From NCBI GenBank assembly GCA_963930775.1, contig OZ005704.1, positions 7,130,001 to 7,194,000 on the forward strand: a stretch of DNA of 64,000 nt, given 5' to 3'. This document shows positions 52,501 to 64,000 of the stretch, piece by piece (position 1 is the stretch's first letter; every line of letters starts with the position of its first letter). Under the pieces are notes generated by a model, which did not search any database, was not told the origin of the DNA, and was given only the letters and a program-made list of their open reading frames with translations. Origin of the DNA: Cliona cf. orientalis. Taxonomy: Eukaryota; Porifera; Demospongiae; Clionaida; Clionaidae. The translations under genes were made by a program, and so were the position numbers.

Positions 52501-54903
52501 ACGAAGGCAGGTGTACTGACTGATTTTACACTGAACTTCCATTTTTCAATTTGGATTTCACTGCAGGCTGGGACTGTATCGCGATGCTGAAGCTCAGTTT
52601 AAATCCGCCCTGAAGCACTTCAGCACCATCGATATGTTCCTCTACCTGTGCAAGGTCTACGTGAAACTTGACCAGCCAATGAATGCCCTGGACTACTTCC
52701 AAAAGGTTGAGAGATAGAGAGAGGGAGAATAAAATCTTTCAAAAAAATGCCACACAATAATATTATTATTATCATAATGTATTACATTTAGGGATTGGAA
52801 AAGTTCAGGAATGACACCACCCTTCTCACAGGCATTGCAAGAGTCCATGAGGTACAAGTATTATACACTCCTGATCAAAAAAATCCAACATACTGGCTGA
52901 TCTGATACTTTGATTATCAATTTCCCCAGGGTCTGGGTGACCTTGACACAGCTGTCACCCACTACAGAGATGTGCTCAAGTCAGACTCCACATGTGTGGA
53001 GGCCATTGCCTGCATTGCCACTCACCACTTCTACAGCGATCAACCTGAACTAGCACTGCGCTTTTACAGGTAATTTTGGACCATTTATGATACTTTGTAG
53101 CTCTGAAAAATAGTCTTCTTTCTATCATATCTTTTCAATACTTGACTGTACTATGCTGATAGGTACTTAGTGTTGTGCACCAGTTATGAATAATAATTTC
53201 TAAGGATTTAATTCTATCTTTACGAATTTTCTCTAACACCTGACTGTACTACATATCTCAGGCGGTTGCTTCAGATGGGTGTTCACAATGCTGAGCTGTT
53301 CACCAATCTTGGCCTGTGCTGCTTCTATGCCCAGCAGTTTGACATGTCCCTCTACTGCTTCCAGAAGGCCCTGGAGCTGGCATCCGACGATAACCAGGAC
53401 GATGTCTGGTACAACATCGGCCATGTGGCATTGGTGAGTTGGATAGATGGGTAGATATGTGAAATGACGGCAGGGCTGCATTTAGGATTTCTTTCAGGTT
53501 AGCGGGGGAGGCAAAATGGCTTTTCTATAATATAGTATACTGTGGAGAGGCAAACTCGTGTGTCTAAGCCACATTAAAAATCTCAAGTGATTGTCACGGG
53601 TGATAATATTTTGGCATTGGAATATTTAATTTTAACACCACAAAAATTTTCTTGTTGTCAGAAAATGTCAATCTATGGAGATACGATTGTCCCAGGGGAG
53701 GGGATAAGATATGCCATGCATAGTGTTTACGCAGCACATGGTGGCAAGTGGAGATTAGCCACAAGAGGGCCTGCAATTCTCTAGGGTTTCAGGGATGAGT
53801 GGTTTTGAAATCATCGTGATTTTCGGAAGAATGCAAGATTGAGTTTCAGGAATGTGCAGAAGTAGAGCTCTTCTGTTCCACTGTGCAAAAAGCCCTATGA
53901 TGTCATAGATCTGTAGCTTGGATTCCTTTTGTGAAATATTCACGAACAGGGAAAAATCAGTAAATTAGTCCTCACCCAAGCAAAGCTTCTAGATAGGTTA
54001 AAATAATACGTTCTATGAATAATTTTGTATTAATTTCAGGGTCTTGGTGACACTACAATGGCCTACCGTTGCTTCAAGGTGGCCCTGAGCGCCAACAATG
54101 ACCATGCTGAAGCTTACAACAACCTCGGAGTGCTCGAGTGGAGAAGAGGGAGGGGTGAACAGGTGAGTGAAGGTCACATGACAATCACATGACCATCGTA
54201 ACCTTAGTTAACCTTCCAGTGCCACTTTTGTCATATAAATGTGTCCATTATAGAAAGTAAGAAGTTCAAGACACCAGCTATAAAAGGGGTGATTTGCTTG
54301 CTCACTGCAATGCCCCAGTTGTGTAAATTTACCACTTAACGCACCATACCAGAACCGCCCATCCGTAAATTATTCATTTGCTGTTGCGTTCAGAACACAT
54401 TATGTTTGTCCTGTGAGGTTATGTGTGGCCCTTGAGTTTCCTTGAATGCTTGAAAGTTCTGTTGTCATAGGAAGATGGTCCGTTTAATGACTACCCTACC
54501 CTCATTTCTCGTTCTCTCACCTTTACATCGTCCGTACGTAGGCACTGGCCTGTTTCCAGTCGAGCACCCACCTGGCACCCCACCTCTATGAACCTAACTA
54601 CAACACAGCAGCTGTTTCTGAAAAGGTAAGTTTATGACATATGACATTCTGTATGTGTATATAGCAAAATGTGTCATCTCCTCTCTCTCTCACACACACT
54701 CTCTCTCCCTCTCTCTCTCCCCTCTCTTTCTCACTGTCACTCTCACCCTGCCCCTCCCCCCCTCCCCCCTCCATTCCATCCAACAGGTTGGTAACCTTCA
54801 GAACAGTTACAAGTCGGTCCAGAAGTCCCTCCATGCCTTCCCCGACCACATAGACTCCCAGGAGCTACTCTCTCAACTCAAGCAACACTTTGCTGCCCTC
54901 TGA
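49522..54903 (+). CDS. TTC8: Tetratricopeptide repeat protein 8 (BBS8)
   Basis: Thirteen exons: 49522-49653, 49722-49842, 49948-50128, 50249-50381, 50564-50608, 50703-50788, 52567-52705, 52792-52851, 52930-53069, 53262-53433, 54040-54162, 54542-54625 and 54787-54903, giving 510 aa. Characteristic stretches are DPLFMATSLFRRRRFEECVK, GTSLRKPPGTA, FIDISKLNLAKYANRPALAK, YEDWWWKIQLGKCYYRLG and AYNNLGVLEWRRGR. The C-terminal two thirds consist of TPR helices (for example FTNLGLCCFYAQQFDMSLYC). It is a subunit of the BBSome, which moves membrane proteins in cilia. Human TTC8 is 541 aa. One intron (50789-52566) is 1.8 kb, by far the largest in the gene; the rest are mostly under 600 bp. Confidence 0.96.
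50388..50546 (+). repeat. 80-bp direct duplication in a TTC8 intron
   Basis: Two copies with a period of 80 bp. Each contains a GAAT run, then gagtgattgagtgagttag and ttgattcaagtgactatgatgac (with small differences). It lies just before the exon at 50564. Confidence 0.85.
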
Positions 54904-57892
54904 CAAGCAAAAACATGCGTACCAGCTGAGTAATCTCTCCTCTGAGGATAGAATTTATTTCCATGTAGGACTCTCACAGCATTAACATACCTACAGGCAA
55001 CCCGATCTCTTTCATACAGTAGCGATTATCGCATAATGTAATATGATAATTAGGGAAATTTGGATACCTACTGCAAATTAAATGCATAATCGGAGCAATC
55101 TTTGACCAAATTGCCTTAATACAGTCAGTCCCCTGTGTGTCTGTGCGTATAGAATGATGAATGATGACCAGATATTTCAATCATCTCCTATGAATTAGAT
55201 CACAAAATATTAACTATACGTGTAATATAATTTTGTAGAATGGTAATTATGATGATTAGGTTACTGTGTGTGAACTGGATCTGTATCTAATCAGGTGTTT
55301 GGCTTCTGGAGCGACTGAGAGCACTAGCTACTCTCTTAGATCGTCGATCACGAGAACATCATTAGGTGGCAGAGAGAGGACTCGGATATCAAATCACCAC
55401 ATTCCATTCCAAATCTACTAAACAAACTGAATTATGCGGCAATTTTATGGCCATGGGGTATTTCACAACAACTACTCCAAATAACGCTGTCGGTGACGTG
55501 GTGATAATCCAGCTAGCCTATGTATCCATATCATCATTTAATTGTGAAGAAGTCTTGGAAATGCTGGACCACTTTATAATGTTGCATGTATGGCTACATG
55601 TACCTAGCCTCATCTCCAGCCTCCCCGATCTTGAAACCAGTATATTATAAAATTTGTAGCTGACGTAATGCTAAAGAATAATATTATCAGATTCACGGGG
55701 GCCACCCACCAGTTCCTCTTTTTAAGGATTTTCCTTCCCGTTTGAAATAGTTTTGCTAACTAGGTAGGAATGGGAGTAGGAATTAACTTCAGTGGACTGG
55801 CTCGGAGCTATGTAGCAGCCATTGATTAATTTTACTACGTATTTCCAGGACGTTGCCAAGGAGATAAATTAAATAGGAACCTTCTTGTTTTCAATGGTTA
55901 TGTCTCTTACCTTCTATATTATAGTATTGGGTGATATATATTTATATATAATTATATAGGAAGAGTTCTAAGAAGCTTCCCATTTTGAAGGATGTGATGG
56001 TAGTGAACTATTAGCCATAGTCATCTAAAGCATCTCTGTGATTATCCCACATGTTGAAGTTTGTTGTTATGCTTCAGTGAATTTTCAACCTATGAGATTT
56101 CAGTTGTAATGCCCTCTGTCCTGTCCCTCTCAGAACCCATGATAGCTAACTAGATTCCTTTTTGCCGCATGATACGTCACTGCATGCATAATATATTATA
56201 TCTCGACAAAAACGTGCAGCCCCATTCTCAGCTGAAATTCATAACAAAATTTGATATTTGAATTAGCAGCCCTACTCCATAGTGTACCATAATGTTAATT
56301 CTCATAACCCTCGTCTCTTAGGTCTGAGATCTCGTTTCCAATTCTAGAATACAAAAAAAGGCTGGAAATTGAGCTGTAGGGATGAGATGTGGAGAAAAGG
56401 CCAGAGGCCCACCCTCGGCTGTTCATTTCAACGTAGCTCCCGATGCTCCCCAGTGCTGCGTCATGCTCCTTATCATCAGAGCTGACCTATCCTTACTACA
56501 ATCTATGTGGTGATTACATAACGTTACGTAATGTGGCTGCTGAGTTGCGTGTAGGGGTGACAACGACCAATCCACCTGTGGAATTCATTAGCTCGATATC
56601 CACTGATCAACGCAATGCCTGCCTACCTGGTCCAATGGATCCCCATGACTGGTTATAATACCGTAGAGCTGTATGGTACTGCTGTAATATTTTTATCACG
56701 GTCCCATGTGTGTCAACTTCACTGCCATGTAAGGCCAAGTGATCGAAGCTGTATCAGCTAAAGCTGCTAATCCATTAATCGATTATGAACACCTGGACTG
56801 ACGTGTTAATGATAGTTATTGGGTGGTTGAAGATGTGTTCTGTACAAACAGTCGAGTCGCTTTTGGTCAAATCCCATGAAGGATATAGGCCACACGCACA
56901 CACACAGACAACATATAAACGTATACAATCAATATTTGACGATACTGCACTTGTTTGGATGTTTTGGTTGCTAAGAGTGTATTTGGCTAATTTGTTTTCC
57001 CTGAGATAATTGGAAGTGTTACTGCGGCTAGTAAGGGTTTGTTGTGTCTGGGTGAGAATTTAGTATGCTTATTAGTGTTCAGCGCCAGCCATTAGCGTGA
57101 CCAGTCTGAAATTAGCGAATGTTTGATCTTTTTCATGACCTGAGAGAAGCATGAGACAATCAGACTGATTGGTAATAATAAGGAAAATGAACACAAATAA
57201 ACACATAGAAAGGACCATGTATATTATAGTAGGTAATACAATACTGTAGTATTATTATGATAATATTATATACTTAAACTGGTAACCTGAGCTGTTTGTA
57301 TAATAATAATTTTGACTGAGTGAACACAAAAATGGACATAAAATAAATGACGGAAAATCTAACAAAATAATATATACAATACTGAGCACGCACAGCATGA
57401 TCATGACAGATATTGGTTTTTGAGTTGAAAGTTTAAAGAACTGGAGTAGTTTCTTGTCTTATGACTCAAATAGAATCCTGCATGAACCAAAGGGAGAGAG
57501 AGAGAGGAGGGAACAATGGTTAATAAACGTGACTTGTAATTCTATACGACAAATAGTTAACAATTTACAGTTCACACAATTAGTACCATTAACCCATACT
57601 AATATGCAATAATATGGTTGGTTAATCGAAGGAAATACTATCCTTCGTGGCAGCTACTTCACCCCTCAGTCTCTTTATCTTGTGATATTAATCAGTGACA
57701 TTAAGTAACCAGTTAGCTATTTAAATTGGGTGCAAGTTCTTTATCGCACAACTATTTTCCCACAACTCCATCCTTGATGTGAAAACCAATCCTAATTTTG
57801 AATAATTCATCGTACCCTAATGCACCCCCCAATTACTTAAAATCTACTTTCATGTACCTTTGTCCTGGGTTTAGTTTGGTACAAATTTCTTG
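54904..57892. other. 3-kb gene-poor interval
   Basis: Converging 3' flanks of TTC8 and the serine-rich gene. AT-rich with many short stop-bounded frames, none with recognisable protein features or convincing splice structure. No RNA gene, long repeat or inverted repeat noticed. It could hold regulatory sequence or a non-coding RNA that I cannot identify by eye. Confidence 0.5.
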
Positions 57893-60800
57893 TCACCTCC
57901 GGAACGGTACTGCAACTTGGAAGCTTTCACAGCTGCTCGATAGATAGCCAGATTCTCTCTTCTCTTGCATCTCCGCTGCGGTCAGGTTATTGCCCGCCGT
58001 GTAGACTATAGCCAGAGGGGTGGAGGGAGGACTGCAGAGATGATCAGGGGAGCGTGCGAGATCACTAGTGATGCTCTCTGCGACAGAGTTCTGTTTGGAG
58101 ATGGGGAGGAGAGAGAAGGAGGGAGGTTTAAGAAACGCACGACTTGAGCTCTGCACTTCACCACTGCTGGACGCCCTGCTTATTGGAGGGATTGGGGTGG
58201 AGCAAGCTGGAGAGGAGGCTCTAGTCGTAGAGGCTGAAGTCTGCGCGCTGCTACAATCACTCAGCTGCTTCCTGAGTAACATATTGGATTTGAACTGGGT
58301 ATGTCGGTCGGCAAACTCGGAAGTGACCATCACGTACGATGAACCACCGCGCTTGCCACGACGGTTTCTCATGACGGCCATTTCTGCAGTCTTGGACTTG
58401 GGACGATAGGAGAAGCTTCCGGAAGAGAGTAGCGAATCGGGTGTCTGCATTCGAGACTGCTCCCCTACGCTCATCATATCGTCATCTGACTGAAGCGCGT
58501 TCTTTGATGAGATGGAGGGAGATATACTGATGGTGTCCAAACTATCGTGAGAAGATACTCGGAGGAGGCTCATCGAATCGATAGTCCCGTCGAGTGAATG
58601 GGTATCCTCTTTTTCATCGCAAGTAGAAGAATCTAGCTTGATTTCACAATTGTCAGTCTGAGATGTCTGTCCCTCATGATTGCGTCTTGTGCTTGAGCGT
58701 AGAGATCGTCTCGACTTGGAGAATCGTTGAGGTTTCGGTGACGACGAAGGCAGGATGAACTCTTCTGTCTTGCTCTTGTGTGTAGGACTCTGGATGTGGT
58801 CCATCATCAGTTCATTGTCGGGTAGATCGATTTCTTCATCAAAGTCAGTGTCGGTTGAGTAGTTGTGATAGTGGCTTGGTCGGCAGGGTTCATTAGATTG
58901 GGCTTGTTGATTTTGGTGATGATAGATCTTTCGATCAGGTTCTGGTGTCTTTGGCCGTACACGACTACTCGAACGGACGCTCGATCGTACCCCATTGCTG
59001 TTCCCTCCTCCTCTAACATTCCTCCTGCTTCTCATGCTGTAGCTTCTAAGCTTGCTTCGCTGGAACCCAAGAAGGTTATTCGACGATCTTTGCTCGTAGT
59101 CTTCGTCTGAGGTGCGCTGCGACTCTCCGTCGCTTCCTAGACCATCCCTTGGTAGAATTTTTCTCATTTGAGGTGGAGGTCTCACGGCGTGCTGCTTGTG
59201 GCTCGGTCTGAAGGACAGCTGCTTCTTGTGCAGACGGTTGAAGGTCGGTTGAACAACAAAATCGGCGGGAGCTGGAGCCATGTTGTGAAGTGGAGATGAT
59301 GGTGGCTGTGCTTCTTGTTCGCCATAGTAGTAGAGCGATGGTTGCGAACGACTAAGTTCTTCTCTTTCCTGTTTGTGTGTGTGAGTGTGTGAGTGAATGA
59401 GATAAAAATATGCATCCTATGATATCGCACAAACAAGTGGAATATTCAAGTAATGTATGAATGTAGCATCCAAGTCTCACAGGCTTTGTACCTATATGGA
59501 GCCATACCAGGGATTTCACACCGCCCAGCATATGCCAGGAATCCATATTTAGAGTGCTATTAAATTACCCTGTTTTTGCCAGCCAATGGGATTTTTATTT
59601 CCATGGACTTATATTGTATTCCTCAATGGTTCCAAAGTTTGCCTTATCATTTATCATCAGTTATATATCCACCTTGATTACGTGACAAACGGTCAATAGT
59701 GAATTCCAGCAATAGCTAAGGCTAGTCTATAGTGTCTCTCTATAGCATGCTTGCACCTGCTTACAATATGCACGCAGCATTCAGGATCGCTCGCTCACTT
59801 GAGACACTAGGATGCTACGCTCTTTATCGATAATCACTGTTTTTGTAAACTGGCCAAACTCAGAATGTTCCGCTCTTGGATCATTCAGACATAGCTCGTG
59901 GGGTTCTCCTTTCCACTGATAGTCACGGTAAACAGCAGATGCCTTTGAGCTATCTTTGAGCAATTACTACCGTCCATTGATACCTCCTATGATCTGTGCA
60001 TTCCACGCTAAGGATATACCCACTTCATGTCCACATCCCATTGAAAATGTTTAGATCATGCTAAAAGGAGCTATAGATGTTTGCTAAGAGATTGTATAGC
60101 ATTCTTACTATAGACCTACTTCTGTGCAAACAGTTAAACAGGGAATGCAGAATATTATGATATTATATTCAAGTAGTACTGGCTCACGATAAAAATTAGT
60201 TATTTTATTAAGTCATGGTGTTTGTGGAGTGGTGGGTCGTTGGCTCTGGCTGCCCACACTAACCAACAGAGCCTAATCAAGCCTTCAATAATCTATTGAG
60301 CGCAGTGCAAATATGTGGGTGTGGAGGAATTGGGTACCCATTTAGCATGTCCATATCCTATTTAACCAGAAATTTTATTAAAGCATTCTCATTCTAATAC
60401 TTACAGATGTTTTGGATTCAAAGATTAATTTTTAAAGCATAATATAAATTGGTACTTGGGACATTAATTTGATATGAAGCTACTATACATTATAAATACT
60501 GAGTTTCCATGGGAACTACCCCATTGCAGTATGAGCTGACCATGGGAGTATGAGGTATGTACTAAAATTGCATTCACAGGTGATGATAATTGCTGTACGG
60601 CGTACCATTGGCCAATTTTAGCCAAGCTGGAATTCCGAGAGATATGGGTCACACAGTGGCTAGGCAAACTCACAATATTGAGGTGGTATGGAGGGAATTC
60701 ATCAATGAATGCACTTATAGCAAGAAAGTGCTGAAATCAGACACCTCAGCTCCATGACAATTCTTGATCCTCATCAAGGGTTAGCCATGAAGGATGTCAA

Positions 60801-61785
60801 TATACTTTCTTTTTTTTTTTGCACTGATCTACACTAATAGTTAAGGTGCTATGTAGCTTATTAATTTTTTAGTTTAGGTAGCCTACGAATCACTGTAACA
60901 GTGCTATGCATATCGGCCATCTATATTTAATATAGCCACCTCATAATTAATTATATTTAATTTCCTTAGATTTTCAGTTCAACCTTATATTAAATTATTG
61001 AGATGACTCACATGTGCAGTCGATTGTTGCCACTGATTTCTCTGCAGTAGATCGTTGTTGCTTCGACTAAGGTTACTCCTAACTCCATCTCCTCCTCCTC
61101 CCCTCCCTCTCTGCAGTGGTGCACTCGGCCATTGCTCCCAGTCGCTGGGCTGCGATAGATGCATCGGCCCGTTGTCCATTGAAAAGCTATTCAGGCTAGG
61201 TGTGTGGTGACGCCCACCCCAACTGGCACTCGACGTGAAACTGCAGCAGCTCGGAGCTCGTTCACCACTGTAATCCGCAAAATCATAGTGAAATCTGATG
61301 TCGGCAGGAATGAAGTGATCGTTGACGACCTCTTCTCGCTTGGCATCGTTCATCTTTTTCCATTCACACTGATGCTCTTTCTCCACCGTCTCGGTCTCCA
61401 GCACTATGGATCGGGTCATGGAGTTCAGGGATTTGAGATAGTCCTGCAGTGCAGTGTTGACTTGTTTTCTGTTCCTTGGGTGAGGCTGCTGGCTGCTATT
61501 GCTCTCCCCGCCTAGTTGGACGTGTCTCGGGAGAGAATTGAAGCGACCTAAAAGAAAACGATCAAACGCAAAAATTATTATGAACCATGCAATATTGTAG
61601 CCCAGCTGCTTTTATGCATGCACGATCCAGATTATTTATGACGACTTACCATCGTATGATAGATGTCTTGGGACGGCCGTTTGCGAGTGGACGGAGTGCG
61701 AAGGACTGCAGGATGCGTTGAGATAAGAGAAGCCGAGGTTTCTTCTCGGCGATCGAGGCTCGGTAGCGTATTTGCAAGCAGCCAT
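57893..61785 (-). CDS. Serine-rich protein with C1orf198/DUF4706-like segment, 715 aa
   Basis: Three exons in transcript order, 61650-61785, 61012-61547 and 57893-59368, join in frame; the last contains 492 codons. An N-terminal segment at about 70-140 reads LQDYLKSLNSMTRSIVLETE, then EWKKMNDAKREEVVNDHFIP. It resembles the conserved N-terminal block of human C1orf198 (SLSPMARKI, a spaced EW, then a DEII-type helix). The remainder is disordered, rich in Ser, Arg and Pro (KLRSYSMRSRRNVRGG; RFSKSRRSLRSSTRRNHEG), with many potential phosphorylation sites. The function of C1orf198 is not established. The exon structure is well supported; family membership is tentative. It is divergent from the TEX55-like gene. 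One intron (59369-61011) is 1.6 kb. Confidence 0.65.
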
Positions 61786-62006
61786 AGTACTAAATTTGGC
61801 GCCACTTTCGCGGTCAGTGCGGTATCGCTCGCCGATTAGCGGCTAGATGCTAAAAGGATCACTTTGCAGTTGGTAACCACAAGTTGGACAACAATGCAAC
61901 TCGTAGCCTTTATACCCCACAAGTGCTAGCCGCCACCACTTCCTGTGGGCGTGCCCTCGAGCAATTGCTCCGCCCACGAAGCTCGAGGCAAATAATTAAA
62001 TAAACA
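61786..62006. promoter_or_regulatory. Bidirectional promoter, serine-rich gene / TEX55-like gene
   Basis: 221 bp between opposed start codons. It carries TTTGGCGCCA (61795-61804), an E2F-like site 10 bp upstream of the serine-rich start codon. Confidence 0.5.
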
Positions 62007-62419
62007 ATGGCCGCAAAGGACCACGAAAGCGTACAAGTATTCCCGGTGGCTAGCTTCGAGATCCCGCCAAAGGAGCACGTCGAGGAAGCCGTCGTTCTCT
62101 CGCTGAACGTCCAGGACGGCCAGCAATCGTTGGGCCAGAGCGTAGGGGACCCGTACACGCGCGCCGTACGCTACTTGGAGAAGCACCACATAGTGGAAAT
62201 CTTTCAGGTGCGGTAGTAACCATGACAACAGGCATACAAAGTGGCCCGAGGTGGTTTCAAGTGTGACTTTGATGTGTATTATTGCAGAATTTGACGTCAA
62301 GGATAGCGTTTGAGAAGCCAGAGGACCCCCTCCAGTTCATGCTCAATGAAATTGAAAAAGTGCAAAAGGGAGAAAAACTGAAAGAATTGTCAACATCAGT
62401 ATCTTCGAATTCTAACTAA
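62007..62419 (+). CDS. Small RIIa/Dpy-30-like protein (TEX55-like), 110 aa
   Basis: Two exons, 62007-62207 and 62288-62419. After a non-conserved N-terminus the protein reads DPYTRAVRYLEKHHIVEIFQ, then NLTSRIAFEKPEDPLQFMLN and EIEKVQKG. This helix-turn-helix pattern (YLEKH..hhF..h....P.DP..Fh...h) is that of RIIa/Dpy-30-type dimerisation domains, as found in TEX55, EFCAB10 and other axoneme-associated proteins. It probably dimerises and docks on an A-kinase anchoring helix in cilia (inference). The intron holds gtaaccatgacaac (62216-62229), close to an RFX X-box. The exact orthologue is uncertain. Confidence 0.75.
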
Positions 62420-62918
62420 TTATTGCTTCATCATCAGTAATGATTATTTTTTACTGTCCCTAAATTTACATGCATCTAGTAATTATAAGGTAGATTCCCT
62501 CTCACCCCCCTACACTCCCTTCTGGGAAATTAATAAATGTGTATCCTCCTCCTCACAGTCAAATTACATGTACAATAATTTGTTTGTTTTATTCCCGTGT
62601 GTTTTCCCCCACTGTGCTGCTGGTGTATGCAATTCAGCAAGATCTGTTGCAGAAAGGAAGCCCCGTGTACATGCTTCCTCTTACACTAAGTTACAGCATC
62701 CTTTGTTGTGCATTATTCTAATTACATGTACATCTACTTTCCGTCTTGAATTAATTTCAATGATGTACACCCTTGCATATCACTATGCAATAGTAAAATT
62801 TACATTGCTCATTCAAATTTGTATTGAAAACCTATGGTTTTTTCACAAAAATATTTGATGTATAATCTTGTATATAGAATTGAAAAAGAAACATGGAGGT
62901 AGTTTCAGTTGACGTCCA
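62420..62918. other. Tail-to-tail gap, TEX55-like / EML-like
   Basis: About 500 bp of AT-rich 3' flank with no recognisable gene or repeat. Confidence 0.5.
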
Positions 62919-63113
<195 letters not shown>

Positions 63114-64000
63114 CTACGGTACAAGTATATTATAATATGGGAGTGAATGTGTGTGTGCAGTGAAATGCTATATATATAGTGTTCGAGGGAGAAGGGAGGG
63201 GGAGAGAGTGAGTGAGAATAAAAAAACTTAATTTGATTAGTGGAGTAAATGAATTGAAGCCTTGTAGTGCTAATTAGGATGCGATACTATATAAATGATC
63301 AGTAGAAATGGTAGGTTTCACTTGCTGGGTTGAAAATCACCGACTCCATGATATCCATATAACTGTCATAGATACCTGGCGCTGCACACTTGAAACCACG
63401 TAGAGTAGCCAAACAAAGCCGACTCTTCACAAGGGAACAGCTCATTACATGTAACAGTATCCCCCGTCTCCCTTATTACAACCAGTTACCATATCCTGGG
63501 CCACCGACACATGATAAATTGGCATAAATTGGAACAGAGCTGATATAATATGCTCCAGTATACAGTTGGTACGTGTATTATTCATGCGCAGGGCTTTCTT
63601 GTTCTTGTTCTTAGTTAAAATTAATTGCCCACTTTCTGTACCCACTTAGGCGTCACACATTTGTTCACATATATAATGATTGACTGAAGAGACAGAAATT
63701 TCTATTTTTTTGTGATGGGGGAGGGGGGAGCTTAAATGTGTGTGCTAATCAAGAGAGGCTTTACAGATTACTCTTCTCCATGAATCAAACCTTGTAATAA
63801 CATGGACCCAACATCAATATCAACTCTTGACTGTAGCTACGTATACCACCATGATAGTAACTCCATCAACATAATAATGATGAGCAGTCACTCAGGATCG
63901 ATTATGACATGATGTAATGGAATATGGGTGGAGCCTGGTATAGAGCTACACCGAGGGACACCCGATAGCCATGCAGCTATACAGGCTGGGATAGGGGAAA
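63114..64000 (-). other. Intron or upstream part of the EML-like gene, no exon recognised
   Basis: I find no further WD40 coding block on the minus strand up to the window edge, so this is probably one long intron. It contains a purine-rich stretch at about 63187-63215. Confidence 0.4.

Noticed and set aside
55366-55650. Open + frame of 94 codons after TTC8
   Set aside because: No homology, AT-rich codon content and no splice or promoter support.
56443-56658. Open + frame of 71 codons in the gene-poor interval
   Set aside because: Isolated, no family features and no neighbouring exons in frame.

Overview
The window is nuclear DNA from an animal. It holds 19 complete protein-coding genes and two partial genes at the edges. 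Nearly all are split by short GT-AG introns. Gene density is about one per 3 kb. The set includes typical metazoan genes (MSK-type kinase, PACS, COP9 subunit 3, BBS8/TTC8, DZANK1, calmodulin nearly identical to that of vertebrates). The compact, intron-rich, AT-rich layout with conserved animal orthologues suggests an early-branching animal, most likely a sponge. That assignment is inference; no ribosomal or mitochondrial marker is present to prove it.

Left part (1-18.4 kb): the end of a PARP gene (+), a PXA-PX-Nexin_C sorting nexin (+), a 1.6-kb repeat element carrying a 52-bp minisatellite, YIF1 (-), an unrecognised intronless 448-aa gene (+), and a 14-exon MSK1/2 kinase (-) whose introns hold several inverted-repeat elements.

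Middle (18.5-38.6 kb): mitochondrial initiation factor 2 (+), ubiquitin-ribosomal protein S27a (-), calmodulin (+), STPG4 (-), a PACS sorting protein (+), COPS3 (-) with a small Mutator-like transposon in its first coding intron, and an intronless ZW10 (-).

Right part (38.8-64 kb): DZANK1 (+), NDUFAF1 (+), a second copy of the minisatellite element, an unrecognised 87-aa membrane protein (-), TRMT112 (+), an RNF8-like FHA-RING ligase with a C-terminal zinc knuckle (-), TTC8/BBS8 (+), a 3-kb stretch without genes, a serine-rich protein with a C1orf198-like segment (-), a small RIIa/Dpy-30-like (TEX55-like) protein (+), and the last two exons of an EML-type WD40 protein (-).

Eight pairs of genes are arranged head to head with only 100-550 bp between start codons, so shared bidirectional promoters dominate. 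Several promoters show recognisable motifs (E2F and NRF1 palindromes at ZW10/DZANK1, a perfect MARE at STPG4/PACS, an X-box-like site at RPS27A/calmodulin). Ciliary genes are frequent (STPG4, DZANK1, TTC8, probably TEX55-like and EML). The most unusual material is repetitive: the duplicated minisatellite element, several inverted-repeat families of which three share TACCGTA ends, a MULE-like insertion, and CT tracts placed consistently on the sense strand just before 3' splice sites.
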